DNA of 17,823 nt from an uncultured Christensenellaceae bacterium (GCA_910587025.1 CAJUKR010000036.1:1-17823), one strand, 5' to 3'. Positions 4,317-11,546 are shown, counted from the first letter of the stretch. The notes: generated by a model from the letters alone, not told the origin. Translations and numbers: made by a program.

Positions 4317-5221
4317 TTCATTTTCCTCACTCTTACGTCGCCGACAAGCGCTTCGGTGTCCGCAAGGCACGGCAAACTTTCCTTAAACGCGCACGCGCTG
4401 CCGGACGCCACGGCGAACGCGAACGTACGCTCCGCGTCGCCGCAATATACGTCATATGCCGTAATAAATCCGGCGACGGTCGAATCGCGCGCGCCCGTGG
4501 AATTCACAGGCCTGCCGCGCGGCGCGTCCGCGGAATATATCCCGCCGTCTTCCGAGGCAAGTACCGCCCCGTCGCCGCCGAGCGTGACAAGTACGTTTTT
4601 CGCGCCGAGCGAACGCAGTCTTGCCGCATACTCCGCGACTTCCGTCGCTTCGATATTCTTTCCGAAAAAACCGCTCAGCTCGTCGAGATTCGGCTTGATC
4701 AAAAACGGTTCCGCTTCGACGGCGAGCGCAAGCTGATCGCCCCATGCGTCGACCGCAACGCGCGCTCCGTTCGCCTTACCCGCAAGATAACGGTACACAT
4801 CGACGCGGGTGCCCTGCGGCGCGTTTCCCGAAAGAACGAGCCAATCTCCGCGACCGACAATGAGTTTCGATGCCGCCGCGTCTATTTCCGCTTCGGTCAG
4901 CGCGTCCGCCCTGCCGTTGATTTCGGTTTCCTCTTCCGCCTTGACTTTTACGTTTATCCTGCTGTCATGCGACAAACGTACGAAGTCGCACGTCAATCCC
5001 GCTTCTTCGAGCCGACTGACGATCTCGTCGCCCACGAAACCGCCCACAGCCACGACCGCGCGCACGTCGGCGCCGTACGCTTTTGCGACAAGCGCGGCGT
5101 TAATGCCCTTTCCGCCCGCGACGAGCGCATTGCTTTCGACGCGGTTTGTTTCGCCTTTTTTCAGCGAAGCGAGGCGCATATAATAGTCGAGAGACGAATT
5201 GAGATTTACCGTTTGTATCAT
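4313..5221 (-). CDS. fruK: 1-phosphofructokinase-like PfkB-family kinase
   Basis: A 302-residue cytoplasmic ribokinase/PfkB-fold kinase, closest in pattern to FruK/LacC enzymes that phosphorylate fructose 1-phosphate or tagatose 6-phosphate with ATP. The N-terminus TVNLNSSLDYYM matches the FruK start. The substrate-binding AGGKGINAA motif is at 35-43, and IKPNLDEL is present mid-protein. The C-terminal catalytic motif reads NSTGARDSTVAGF (240-252), with R245 where the family has glycine (GAGD); catalytic D246 is kept. This change in the anion hole is unusual. The promoter is TTGACA-N17-TATACT followed by six bases and the ATG, so the mRNA is leaderless. No fructose PTS gene or DeoR-type regulator is nearby. 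The downstream partner is a TraX-like protein. Confidence 0.82.
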   Translation of the reverse strand: MIQTVNLNSSLDYYMRLASLKKGETNRVESNALVAGGKGINAALVAKAYGADVRAVVAVGGFVGDEIVSRLEEAGLTCDFVRLSHDSRINVKVKAEEETEINGRADALTEAEIDAAASKLIVGRGDWLVLSGNAPQGTRVDVYRYLAGKANGARVAVDAWGDQLALAVEAEPFLIKPNLDELSGFFGKNIEATEVAEYAARLRSLGAKNVLVTLGGDGAVLASEDGGIYSADAPRGRPVNSTGARDSTVAGFITAYDVYCGDAERTFAFAVASGSACAFKESLPCLADTEALVGDVRVRKMK

Positions 5222-5227
5222 GACTCA

Positions 5228-5256
5228 AGTATACTCCGCGCAGGACGTTTTGTCAA
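5228..5256 (-). promoter_or_regulatory. Promoter of the fruK-like operon (leaderless)
   Basis: On the minus strand TTGACA (5256-5251), 17 bp, TATACT (5233-5228), then six bases (5227-5222) to ATG 5221. The near-perfect boxes make this the clearest leaderless start in the window. Confidence 0.88.
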
Positions 5257-5268
5257 CCGCGAATATGC

Positions 5269-5296
5269 AAAAAGGCGGAGCGTTATGCTCCGTCTT
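5269..5296 (-). terminator. Terminator of the glycosyltransferase gene
   Basis: On the minus strand a CGGAGC/GCTCCG hairpin core, extended by further pairs, is followed by TTTTT (5273-5269). It lies 18 bases beyond the stop at 5314. Confidence 0.8.
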
Positions 5297-5313
5297 CGAT
5301 TTGCGTGTATCCG

Positions 5314-6339
5314 TCACCCGAGTTTGACTTTTTTCGCCGTTATCTTATATCCGCCGACGATCGCGGCGCGCCCTATAGGTCGCGGGAGATAATAATAAAT
5401 AGCGGGATAAGAACGGTATTTGAGTTTTCCGTGCAGCCACTTATCCTTTTTCTTTATATCCTTCCAAAGGCTCTTAAGCGCGGCGTATTTTTCCTTCGAC
5501 GGCTCGGCGAGCGTGAAAGTGAGCGTAACTATCATAAGGCACGCGAGAGTATGCAACATATATTTGGCAAGACGCGGATTCGTCTTTTTTATCTCTCGTA
5601 TGTCGTACGCTTCCGCCATGATTTTCATGACGCGGTTCTGCTGCTCGGTACGCTTTGCAAACACGGACATATTGACCGACTGATCCGCGCGACCGATATA
5701 ATAGCGGTAAAGATCGGTATCGATATAATACATCTTTTTTACGAACGGAAGCGGAACGTACGCGAAAATATTGTCTACGTAAAACGTATGCTTGGGCAAT
5801 TCGAGCCCGCTTTCGCGCAGAACGTCGAGTTTGTACATAAGCGAGTGCATGAGCAGCACCGACGAGCCTTTGAACTTTTTTACTTCGTCCCAGCCGAAGA
5901 ACTTTCCGGTCGGCATATTTTTCGTAAACTTACGCGTGAACGCCGTATTGTCCTCTACATGTTCGTAAACGAAATTCGTCACATACAGATCGGGAAGACT
6001 GTTTTCCGCCATATGACGTTTGATCGTGGCGATCACTTCGGCAAGCGATGCGGCGTCGACCCAGTCGTCCGAATCGACCACTTTATAATACAGTCCCGTA
6101 CCGTGCCTGATACCCTGATTTACGCCTTCGCCGTGTCCGCCGTTCTCCTGATGAACGGCTTTGCAGATAGTGGGATATTTAGCGGCGTATTCGTCGGCGA
6201 TAGCCGCCGTACCGTCCTTAGATCCGTCGTTTACTATTATTATCTCGACGTCTTCTCCGCCCACGAGAATACTGTCGATACAGTTCCGCATATATGCCTC
6301 CGAGTTATAACTCGGTACGGCGAAAGTTATGAGTTTCAT
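5314..6339 (-). CDS. Family 2 glycosyltransferase
   Basis: A 341-residue GT-A fold glycosyltransferase. The N-terminal half carries the family pattern: LITFAVPSYNSEAYMRNCIDSI at the start, EIIIVNDGSKDGT (32-44) for nucleotide-sugar binding, NGGHGEGVNQGI (66-77), and the metal-binding VVDSDDWV motif (D89, D91, D92). The C-terminal half is basic and has one hydrophobic stretch (LACLMIVTLTFTLAE) that could touch the membrane. Donor and acceptor cannot be read; cell-surface glycan or teichoic-type polymer synthesis is typical. It has its own promoter, a GGGAGAG ribosome site and its own terminator, so it is transcribed alone. Confidence 0.9.
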   Translation of the reverse strand: MKLITFAVPSYNSEAYMRNCIDSILVGGEDVEIIIVNDGSKDGTAAIADEYAAKYPTICKAVHQENGGHGEGVNQGIRHGTGLYYKVVDSDDWVDAASLAEVIATIKRHMAENSLPDLYVTNFVYEHVEDNTAFTRKFTKNMPTGKFFGWDEVKKFKGSSVLLMHSLMYKLDVLRESGLELPKHTFYVDNIFAYVPLPFVKKMYYIDTDLYRYYIGRADQSVNMSVFAKRTEQQNRVMKIMAEAYDIREIKKTNPRLAKYMLHTLACLMIVTLTFTLAEPSKEKYAALKSLWKDIKKKDKWLHGKLKYRSYPAIYYYLPRPIGRAAIVGGYKITAKKVKLG

Positions 6340-6377
6340 ATTGCACTCTCCCTTGCTTCGTTTTTATGTTCGGTAAT

Positions 6378-6406
6378 AGTATAACACATATTTCCGAGGG
6401 TTGCAA
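6378..6406 (-). promoter_or_regulatory. Promoter of the glycosyltransferase gene
   Basis: On the minus strand TTGCAA (6406-6401), 17 bp, TATACT (6383-6378). It gives a leader of about 30 nt with GGGAGAG before ATG 6339. Confidence 0.75.
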
Positions 6407-6416
6407 TAGGTTTGAC

Positions 6417-6451
6417 AAAAAAAGTCGGGCGTGCCTATCAGGCGACGCCCG
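6417..6451 (-). terminator. Terminator of the pflBA operon
   Basis: On the minus strand GCGGGCGT-C-GCC pairs with GGC-ACGCCCG-type sequence (stem 6451-6426, loop 6440-6436, one bulged base), followed by seven T (6423-6417). It sits 46 bp beyond the pflA stop. Confidence 0.85.
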
Positions 6452-6497
6452 CAATATATCTTTTTCGGTATTTTCCGACAAAATCCGACGCGTTTCG

Positions 6498-7232
6498 TCA
6501 TAACACGACAAGCGCGTTCAGTCTTTCCACATCTTTTCCGTCGGCCTCCGGCACAGAAGCGAACGGGAACGGAATGCCGAGTTGCTCGTACTTTTCCAGA
6601 CAGAGCTTGCGGAACGGAAGAAGTTCGACACGGTCGATGATATCCTTATACGGCTCTATGACTTCCCTAAGGCGCAAAACGTCGCTTTCGGTATCGTTCA
6701 GCCCAGGGACTGTCACCTGCCTGATCCATACGCGTTTGCCGAGCGCCGCGAGCTTGTCCAGAAACTTTTTCACAAGCACGAGCGATCCGCCGGTGTATTT
6801 TTTATATTCCTCTTCGGACGCGAACTTTACATCCACGATCGCGAGATCGATAAGCGAAACAAGCTCGTCGACATCCGCGCCTTCGACGTTTGCGCTCGTA
6901 TCGAGCGCTATGTGCATTCCATCGGCTTTAAGCAGCCTTGCAAGCGCGGTAAAAAACTTTGCCTGCACCAAAGGTTCGCCGCCGCCGAACGTCGCTCCGC
7001 CCCGTACGGTGTACGGACGGAAGCGCAGAATGCGATCCGCAAGCTCGCCCGCCGTCGTTTCCTCCCCTTTCTCCGACCACGTTTCGGGATTGTGACAGTA
7101 CGCGCAACGAAGCGGACATCCCACCCCGAACACGACGCTTCTGACGCCCGGACCGTCCAACGTTCCGAGCGACTGAAAACCGCTGATCCGCCCTTTATAC
7201 GAACGAGTGGAAAGTTCTGGAAATGACTTCAC
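6498..7232 (-). CDS. pflA: Pyruvate formate-lyase activating enzyme
   Basis: A radical-SAM enzyme that abstracts hydrogen from the PFL glycine to generate its glycyl radical. With the chosen GTG start it has 244 residues, close to the family norm. The cluster motif CPLRCAYC (C39, C43, C46) is followed by HNPETWS as in PFL activases. The N-terminal GRISGFQSLGTLDGPGVRSVVF and the GGGEPLVQ motif are present. The preceding in-frame ATG at 7271 lies deeper inside pflB and gives an N-terminus not seen in the family. GTG 7232 has GAGGA about nine bases upstream and leaves a 38-bp overlap with pflB, which suggests translational coupling. No ferredoxin-like insertion (extra cysteine pairs) is seen, so it is the PflA type and not a glycerol dehydratase-type activase. 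Confidence 0.92.
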   Translation of the reverse strand: MKSFPELSTRSYKGRISGFQSLGTLDGPGVRSVVFGVGCPLRCAYCHNPETWSEKGEETTAGELADRILRFRPYTVRGGATFGGGEPLVQAKFFTALARLLKADGMHIALDTSANVEGADVDELVSLIDLAIVDVKFASEEEYKKYTGGSLVLVKKFLDKLAALGKRVWIRQVTVPGLNDTESDVLRLREVIEPYKDIIDRVELLPFRKLCLEKYEQLGIPFPFASVPEADGKDVERLNALVVL

Positions 7233-9420
7233 GCTGCTGTTCCTCAGTGAGCTTGTTGAAGTTGACGGCATAACCCGATACGCGTATGGTAAGGTTCGGA
7301 TAAAGCTCCGGATCGTTCATCGCATCGATCAGTTTCTGTCTGTCGAGCACGTTTACGTTAAGATGATGAGCTTTCTGCCCGAAATACCCGTCTATTATGT
7401 CCACAAGGTTATCCGTACGGTCGTCAACGGTTTTGCCGAGCGCGGCGGGAACGATGGAGAACGTATTTGATATACCGTCGCGGCAGTCGTCGTAATCGAG
7501 TTTCGCAACCGAGTTGAGCGACGCAAGCGCGCCGTTGGTTTCGCGGTTGTGCATGGGGTTTGCGCCCGGAGCGAAAGGCTCTCCCGCTTTGCGTCCGTCC
7601 GGCGTCGCGCCCGTCTTTTTGCCGTATACGACGTTGGACGTGATCGTAAGCGCGGAAAGCGTATGCTTCGCACCGCGGTATGCGGGCGTCTTCTTAAGCT
7701 CCGTTATCACCTTGTGCAAAGTTTCTTTCGCGATCGAATCAACGCGGTCGTCGTCGTTTCCGAACTTCGGGAAATCGCCTTCTACGTCGAAATCGGTTAT
7801 GATGCCTTCGGCGTTTCTGATCGGTCTGACTTTGGCGTATTTTATGGCGGACAGGCTGTCAGCAAGCACGCTGAGTCCGGCTACGCCGAACGCCATAAGA
7901 CGCTCGACATCCGTGTCGTGCAACGCCATCTGTATTTTTTCGTAAGCGTATTTATCGTGCATGAAGTGAATAACGTTCATGGTATTGACGTAAGTACGGG
8001 CGAGCCAGCCGAGATAAAAATCAAAACGTTTCACTACTTCGTCGTAATCGAGCACGTCGCCGTCGTACATCGGCATTTCGGGACCGACCTGCATAAAATA
8101 TCTTTCGTCCTTACCGCCGTTCAGCGCCATAAGCAAAGTTTTGGGCAGATTGCAACGCGCGCCGAAGAACTGCATCTGCTTTCCGATTTTCATACTGCTG
8201 ACGCAGCAAGCGATCGCGTAATCGTCGCCGCTTATCGGACGCATGAGATCGTCGTTTTCGTACTGCACGGAATCGGTTTCGGCGGAAACTTTCGCCGCGT
8301 ATTTTTTGAACGCGCGCGGGAGTTTTTCCGACCAAAGCACGGTAAGATTCGGCTCGGGCGAAGAGCCGAGATTATAAAGCGTATGGAGAAAACGGAAGGA
8401 GTTTTTCGTAACGAGCGGTCTGCCGTCCTCGCACATACCGCCCACCGATTCCGTTATCCACATCGGATCGCCCGCAAACAGTTCGTTGTATTCGGGGGTG
8501 CGGAGATGACGCATCGTACGAAGATGTATGACGAAAGAATCCACCGTTTCCTGTACGTCGCTTTCGGTCAGCGTTCCCTCTTTCAGATCGCGCTCGGCAT
8601 AAATATCGAGGAAAGTACTCGTCCTTCCCAAGCTCATTGCCGCACCGTTCTGTTCCTTATTCGCCGCAAGGTATGCGAAATACAGCCACTGCACTGCCTC
8701 GCGGAAGTTCGTCGCAGGCATGGAAATATCAAACCCGTACATCGCCGCAAGCTGTTTGAGATAACCGAGGAATTCTATCTGCTCGTGCACCTCTTCGCAA
8801 AGTTTGATGTTCTCCGCATCCATGGTGCGGAGCCCGAGCGCGGCTTTGTCCTTCTTCTTTTCTTCTATCAGTCTGTCCGCGCCGTAAAGTGCAACGCGGC
8901 GGTAATCGCCTATTATGCGACCTCTGCCGTAAGCGTCGGGAAGTCCCGTAAGAATACCTACGTGACGCACTTTGCGCATCTCGTCCGTGTATGCGCGGAA
9001 CACGCCGTCGTTGTGAGTGGTACGGTAACGGAAAACTTCTTCTATATTGTCGCCGAGCTTATACCCGTATGCCTCGCACGCGCTACGCGCCATGCGTATG
9101 CCGCCGAAAGGATGCACGCCGCGAACAAGGGGCGCGCCCGTCTGAAGCCCGACTATGACCTCGTTTTCCTTATCGATATATGCGGCGGGATAACTGAGAA
9201 GCGAACTTACGGTTTCGGTATCCACGCCGAGCACGCCTCCGTTTTCTTTTTCGAGTTTCTGCAAACCCTCAAGCACGCCGCGAAGTTTTACCGTGCGGGC
9301 GGACGGCGGAGCAAGAAAGCGTTCGTCGCCGTCATACGGCGTATAATTGAGCCGTATAAAATCGGCTACGTCTATGCTGTCGTTCCATTTGCCGCGTGTG
9401 AAATTTCTGTACGCTTCCAT
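7195..9420 (-). CDS. pflB: Pyruvate formate-lyase
   Basis: A glycyl-radical enzyme converting pyruvate and CoA to acetyl-CoA and formate. It has 741 residues with the ATG at 9420, which has GGAGA about seven bases upstream; the longer frame to 9459 would begin within the riboswitch terminator and is rejected. The catalytic adjacent cysteines are in YAIACCVSS (C405-C406). The C-terminal radical loop is RVSGYAVNF (G716). PFL signature stretches such as TGLPDAYGRGRIIGDYRRVALYG are intact, so this is true PFL and not a diol dehydratase relative. The gene lies behind a ZTP riboswitch and a promoter flanked by two NrdR-box-like palindromes, and is followed by overlapping pflA. Its formate can feed 10-formyltetrahydrofolate and purine synthesis. 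Confidence 0.97.
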   Translation of the reverse strand: MEAYRNFTRGKWNDSIDVADFIRLNYTPYDGDERFLAPPSARTVKLRGVLEGLQKLEKENGGVLGVDTETVSSLLSYPAAYIDKENEVIVGLQTGAPLVRGVHPFGGIRMARSACEAYGYKLGDNIEEVFRYRTTHNDGVFRAYTDEMRKVRHVGILTGLPDAYGRGRIIGDYRRVALYGADRLIEEKKKDKAALGLRTMDAENIKLCEEVHEQIEFLGYLKQLAAMYGFDISMPATNFREAVQWLYFAYLAANKEQNGAAMSLGRTSTFLDIYAERDLKEGTLTESDVQETVDSFVIHLRTMRHLRTPEYNELFAGDPMWITESVGGMCEDGRPLVTKNSFRFLHTLYNLGSSPEPNLTVLWSEKLPRAFKKYAAKVSAETDSVQYENDDLMRPISGDDYAIACCVSSMKIGKQMQFFGARCNLPKTLLMALNGGKDERYFMQVGPEMPMYDGDVLDYDEVVKRFDFYLGWLARTYVNTMNVIHFMHDKYAYEKIQMALHDTDVERLMAFGVAGLSVLADSLSAIKYAKVRPIRNAEGIITDFDVEGDFPKFGNDDDRVDSIAKETLHKVITELKKTPAYRGAKHTLSALTITSNVVYGKKTGATPDGRKAGEPFAPGANPMHNRETNGALASLNSVAKLDYDDCRDGISNTFSIVPAALGKTVDDRTDNLVDIIDGYFGQKAHHLNVNVLDRQKLIDAMNDPELYPNLTIRVSGYAVNFNKLTEEQQREVISRTFHSFV

Positions 9421-9452
9421 TGCTTTATCTCCATATGGTAAAATATTATCCG

Positions 9453-9502
9453 AAAACAAAAGGCAGCTCGGAGCCCTAATATAATAATGGTTCTAAGCTG
9501 CC
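9453..9502 (-). terminator. Expression platform (terminator) of the pfl riboswitch
   Basis: On the minus strand GGCAGCTTAGA (from 9502) pairs with TCCGAGCTGCC (ending 9462), followed by TTTTGTTTT (9461-9453). The 5' arm overlaps the TGGGCA part of the aptamer's third helix, so folding of the aptamer and of the terminator exclude each other. This predicts an ON switch. Confidence 0.85.
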
Positions 9503-9577
9503 CAGACGGTCGACATAACAAAGGTAACCGCTCCACGGCGTTTTTACGCCAACATTTCCGTCAGTCACGGTCACCCG
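9498..9577 (-). promoter_or_regulatory. ZTP (pfl) riboswitch upstream of pflBA
   Basis: The minus-strand leader matches the pfl/ZTP aptamer. P1 is GGTGACCG (9575-9568) with CGGTTACC (9530-9523). The conserved GTGACTGACGG enters the pocket. An inner hairpin GGCGT/ACGCC (9550-9537) and GTGGAGC follow. After a linker, CCGTCTGGGCA (9509-9499) pairs by CCGTC with GACGG (9562-9558) as the pseudoknot. The class binds ZTP/ZMP, the purine intermediates that accumulate when 10-formyltetrahydrofolate is scarce, and here would raise PFL expression to supply formate. Confidence 0.93.
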
Positions 9578-9590
9578 TTTAAGTTTTTAT

Positions 9591-9619
9591 ATAATACCAC
9601 AATATTTTGTGTTTGTCAA
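9591..9619 (-). promoter_or_regulatory. Promoter of the pflBA operon
   Basis: On the minus strand TTGACA (9619-9614), 17 bp, TATTAT (9596-9591). Transcription would start near 9584, just ahead of the riboswitch aptamer. Confidence 0.88.
9597..9612. promoter_or_regulatory. NrdR-box-like site, proximal
   Basis: CCACAATATTTTGTGT matches 14 of 16 positions of the NrdR-box consensus as I recall it (ACACWATATATWGTGT). It occupies the spacer between the -35 and -10 of the pflBA promoter. Confidence 0.6.
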
Positions 9620-9628
9620 CTCATTGAA

Positions 9629-9644
9629 ACACAATATTTAGTGA
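9629..9644. promoter_or_regulatory. NrdR-box-like site, distal
   Basis: ACACAATATTTAGTGA also matches 14 of 16 consensus positions. It lies 16 bp from the proximal site (32 bp centre to centre, three helical turns), the spacing typical of paired NrdR boxes. It sits just upstream of the pflBA -35 and 11 bp beyond the HPt gene stop. Confidence 0.6.
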
Positions 9645-9655
9645 TTGGGTTTTTT

Positions 9656-10000
9656 TCAATCCAAAGCGGATATACCGTCGACGACAAGTTCGTACGACTT
9701 CTCGAGTCCGGGCATAAGAGCCGCGACGTCGAGATTGCCTCCGCGGAGGATATCGGTAATTTCCGCCGCCTTTTCGTAAAGAGCGTCGAAACCGAGGTTC
9801 TGAGCCACGCCTTTGAGCGTGTGCGCGGCGCGGAATGCCTCTTCCGTCGCGCCCGCGTCAAGAGCGGCTTTGAGCGCCGCAAAACTTCCGTCCGCGGGAA
9901 ACTTGCGAACGAAACGGAGTACGCGCTCTTCCGTCACGAAACGCCCCATAATCCCGTTATAATCGCCGCCGATCATATTATAGAAAGTTTCGGTATTCAT
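9656..10000 (-). CDS. Histidine phosphotransfer (HPt) domain protein
   Basis: A 114-residue single-domain HPt protein that relays phosphate between receiver domains. The phospho-accepting histidine is H60 in AAHTLKGVAQNLGF, the classic HPt signature, within a predicted helical bundle. It overlaps the upstream REC-HD-GYP gene by ATGA (10000-9997) and has AAGGAGGA about ten bases before its ATG, so the two are co-translated. The partner is probably the receiver of that neighbour. No histidine kinase is encoded in the window, so the phosphate source is unknown. Only 11 bp separate its stop from the distal NrdR-like box, and no terminator is visible, so readthrough into the pfl leader is possible. 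Confidence 0.92.
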   Translation of the reverse strand: MNTETFYNMIGGDYNGIMGRFVTEERVLRFVRKFPADGSFAALKAALDAGATEEAFRAAHTLKGVAQNLGFDALYEKAAEITDILRGGNLDVAALMPGLEKSYELVVDGISALD

Positions 10001-11523
10001 ATTTGCGGTTCCTCCTTAAGTTCCTCTATCCTGCCGACGGTGCTGTAATATTCGTATTCGTCCGAACCTTCCTCATGCAGATACTGCGTCATTACGGTGA
10101 TACGGCACCGACGTAAAACTCCGCCGATCTTGATCTCGCACTCATAACTTACAAGCGGGTTTTCGTGCGTCGCGGATTCTATTAGTTCGAGAAGCATGAC
10201 GATGTTGTTTTTGCCGAAACTGCTTATGATCTTTATATCGTTCGCGGGGTCTTTGACGCTCAGCTCCACGCCGAGTTTTTTCGCGCCCTCTTCGGAGAAC
10301 GTTATTATGGTCGGATCGCGGTACAGCTCGAAGAAAATATCGTTCGACATCGAAACGACGAAACGATATCTTTCCCGTTCGCGGTCGAGTAATTCCATCG
10401 TTCGCTTGGAAACGGTAAGTTCGCCGTGAGAGATCTCGTTTCGCGCCATTCTCGCAACTTCTTTTCTCGTATTGCCTATCGATGCGTTTACGTGTACATC
10501 GATCTGTATCTTGTTCGCCACCCACTTAAGCGTCTTGATCAAAAGAGGATTGAACACTCCGCTTTCGCCCTTTACGATCATATCTATCGCTTTATCGTGC
10601 GGAATGGATTTCTTGTTCGTCAACGTATCGTATACGTCGGCAAGTCCCGCCACCTGCGCTCCGATGGGAATATCGTCGCCTTTCAGTCCGTCGGGATAAC
10701 CGCCGCCGTCGTACCGCTCGTGATGCCAACGGCATATATCGCCTGCCATACGAATAAGCGGTTCTTTATCATACGACGGAATACTGCTCAATATCTCCGC
10801 GCCGTAAGCCGAGTGCGTCTTTATGATCTCGAACTCTTCGGGAGTGAGTTTGCCCGGTTTATTCAGTATCTTCTCGTCGATCGCGATCTTTCCGATGTCA
10901 TGCAACGCCGCCGCGCCCGAGATCAACGCTATTTCCTGTTGACTGAGTTTATATTTATCGGTGAGTTTCAGAAGATTCTGCAAAAGTATGTCCGTAATGG
11001 TGCTGACATGCATAAGATGCGTGTTGCTCTCGCCGTTGCGGTACTCGATAACGTAACTCAGGATATTGAACATGAGCGACTGCTCTTTCTTCTTCTTGAA
11101 AATCTGTTCTTCCACAAGCCCCGCGAGTTTTTTCTGACGATTGTACAGCATAATCGCGTTCATTACTCTGCGGCGCACTACGGTAGCATCGAACGGACGT
11201 TGTATATAATCGGTCGCCTGCAACTCGTAAGCGCGGGCGATATAAGCCGACGCGCGCTCGGAAGAGATCATTATGACCGGGATATTCTCTATCCACTTAT
11301 AACTGTTCATCATCGCAAGCACTTCGAGTCCGTCCATTCTCGGCATGACTATATCGAGAAGCACGAGAGAAAGATCCACTCCGTACCTGCGTATATTGCT
11401 TACGGCTTCTATTCCGTCGCACGCTTCGATGATCTCGAACTCGTCGCCGAGCATATCGGCAAGGAGAGATCTGTTCATTTCCGAATCGTCGACAATCAGT
11501 ATTTTTTGTTTGGTTTCGTCCAT
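9997..11523 (-). CDS. Response regulator with REC, HD-GYP and PAS-like domains
   Basis: A 508-residue cytoplasmic regulator. The receiver domain (about 6-125) has the acidic pair D12-D13 and phospho-acceptor D57 (LLDIVMPRMDG); the usual KPF lysine is R109 (YIQRPFD). The HD-GYP domain (about 155-340) keeps ALHDIGK (H208-D209), H237, HHERYDGGGYP (H267-H268, GYP 275-277) and D296, the metal ligands of cyclic-di-GMP phosphodiesterases. Residues about 375-500 resemble a PAS-type sensor. There is no membrane segment. The ribosome site is weak (AGAAG). It starts 23 bp after dnaJ with no terminator between, so it is probably in the CIRCE-controlled transcript, and it overlaps the HPt gene. A cyclic dinucleotide hydrolase role is family knowledge, not shown here. 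Confidence 0.92.
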   Translation of the reverse strand: MDETKQKILIVDDSEMNRSLLADMLGDEFEIIEACDGIEAVSNIRRYGVDLSLVLLDIVMPRMDGLEVLAMMNSYKWIENIPVIMISSERASAYIARAYELQATDYIQRPFDATVVRRRVMNAIMLYNRQKKLAGLVEEQIFKKKKEQSLMFNILSYVIEYRNGESNTHLMHVSTITDILLQNLLKLTDKYKLSQQEIALISGAAALHDIGKIAIDEKILNKPGKLTPEEFEIIKTHSAYGAEILSSIPSYDKEPLIRMAGDICRWHHERYDGGGYPDGLKGDDIPIGAQVAGLADVYDTLTNKKSIPHDKAIDMIVKGESGVFNPLLIKTLKWVANKIQIDVHVNASIGNTRKEVARMARNEISHGELTVSKRTMELLDRERERYRFVVSMSNDIFFELYRDPTIITFSEEGAKKLGVELSVKDPANDIKIISSFGKNNIVMLLELIESATHENPLVSYECEIKIGGVLRRCRITVMTQYLHEEGSDEYEYYSTVGRIEELKEEPQI

Positions 11524-11546
11524 GGCTTCTTATTCGATCCGGTTTC

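Noticed and set aside
5305..6384. Plus-strand frame opposite the glycosyltransferase
   Set aside because: The opposite strand encodes a clear GT2 protein with a promoter, ribosome site and terminator. This frame has none.
7549..9441. Long plus-strand frame opposite pflB (630 codons)
   Set aside because: Antisense to an intact pflB; no promoter, ribosome site or recognisable domain.
9421..9459. Longer N-terminus of PflB from ATG 9459
   Set aside because: It overlaps the T tract of the riboswitch terminator. ATG 9420 has GGAGA at proper spacing.
9598..9643. Rex or CRP/FNR operator reading of the palindromes before pflBA
   Set aside because: Rex sites read TTGTGA-N4-TCACAA, with half-sites in the opposite order to the CACAA-N4-TTGTG seen here; no TGTGA-N6-TCACA or TTGAT-N4-ATCAA match exists. 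NrdR-box spacing fits better.
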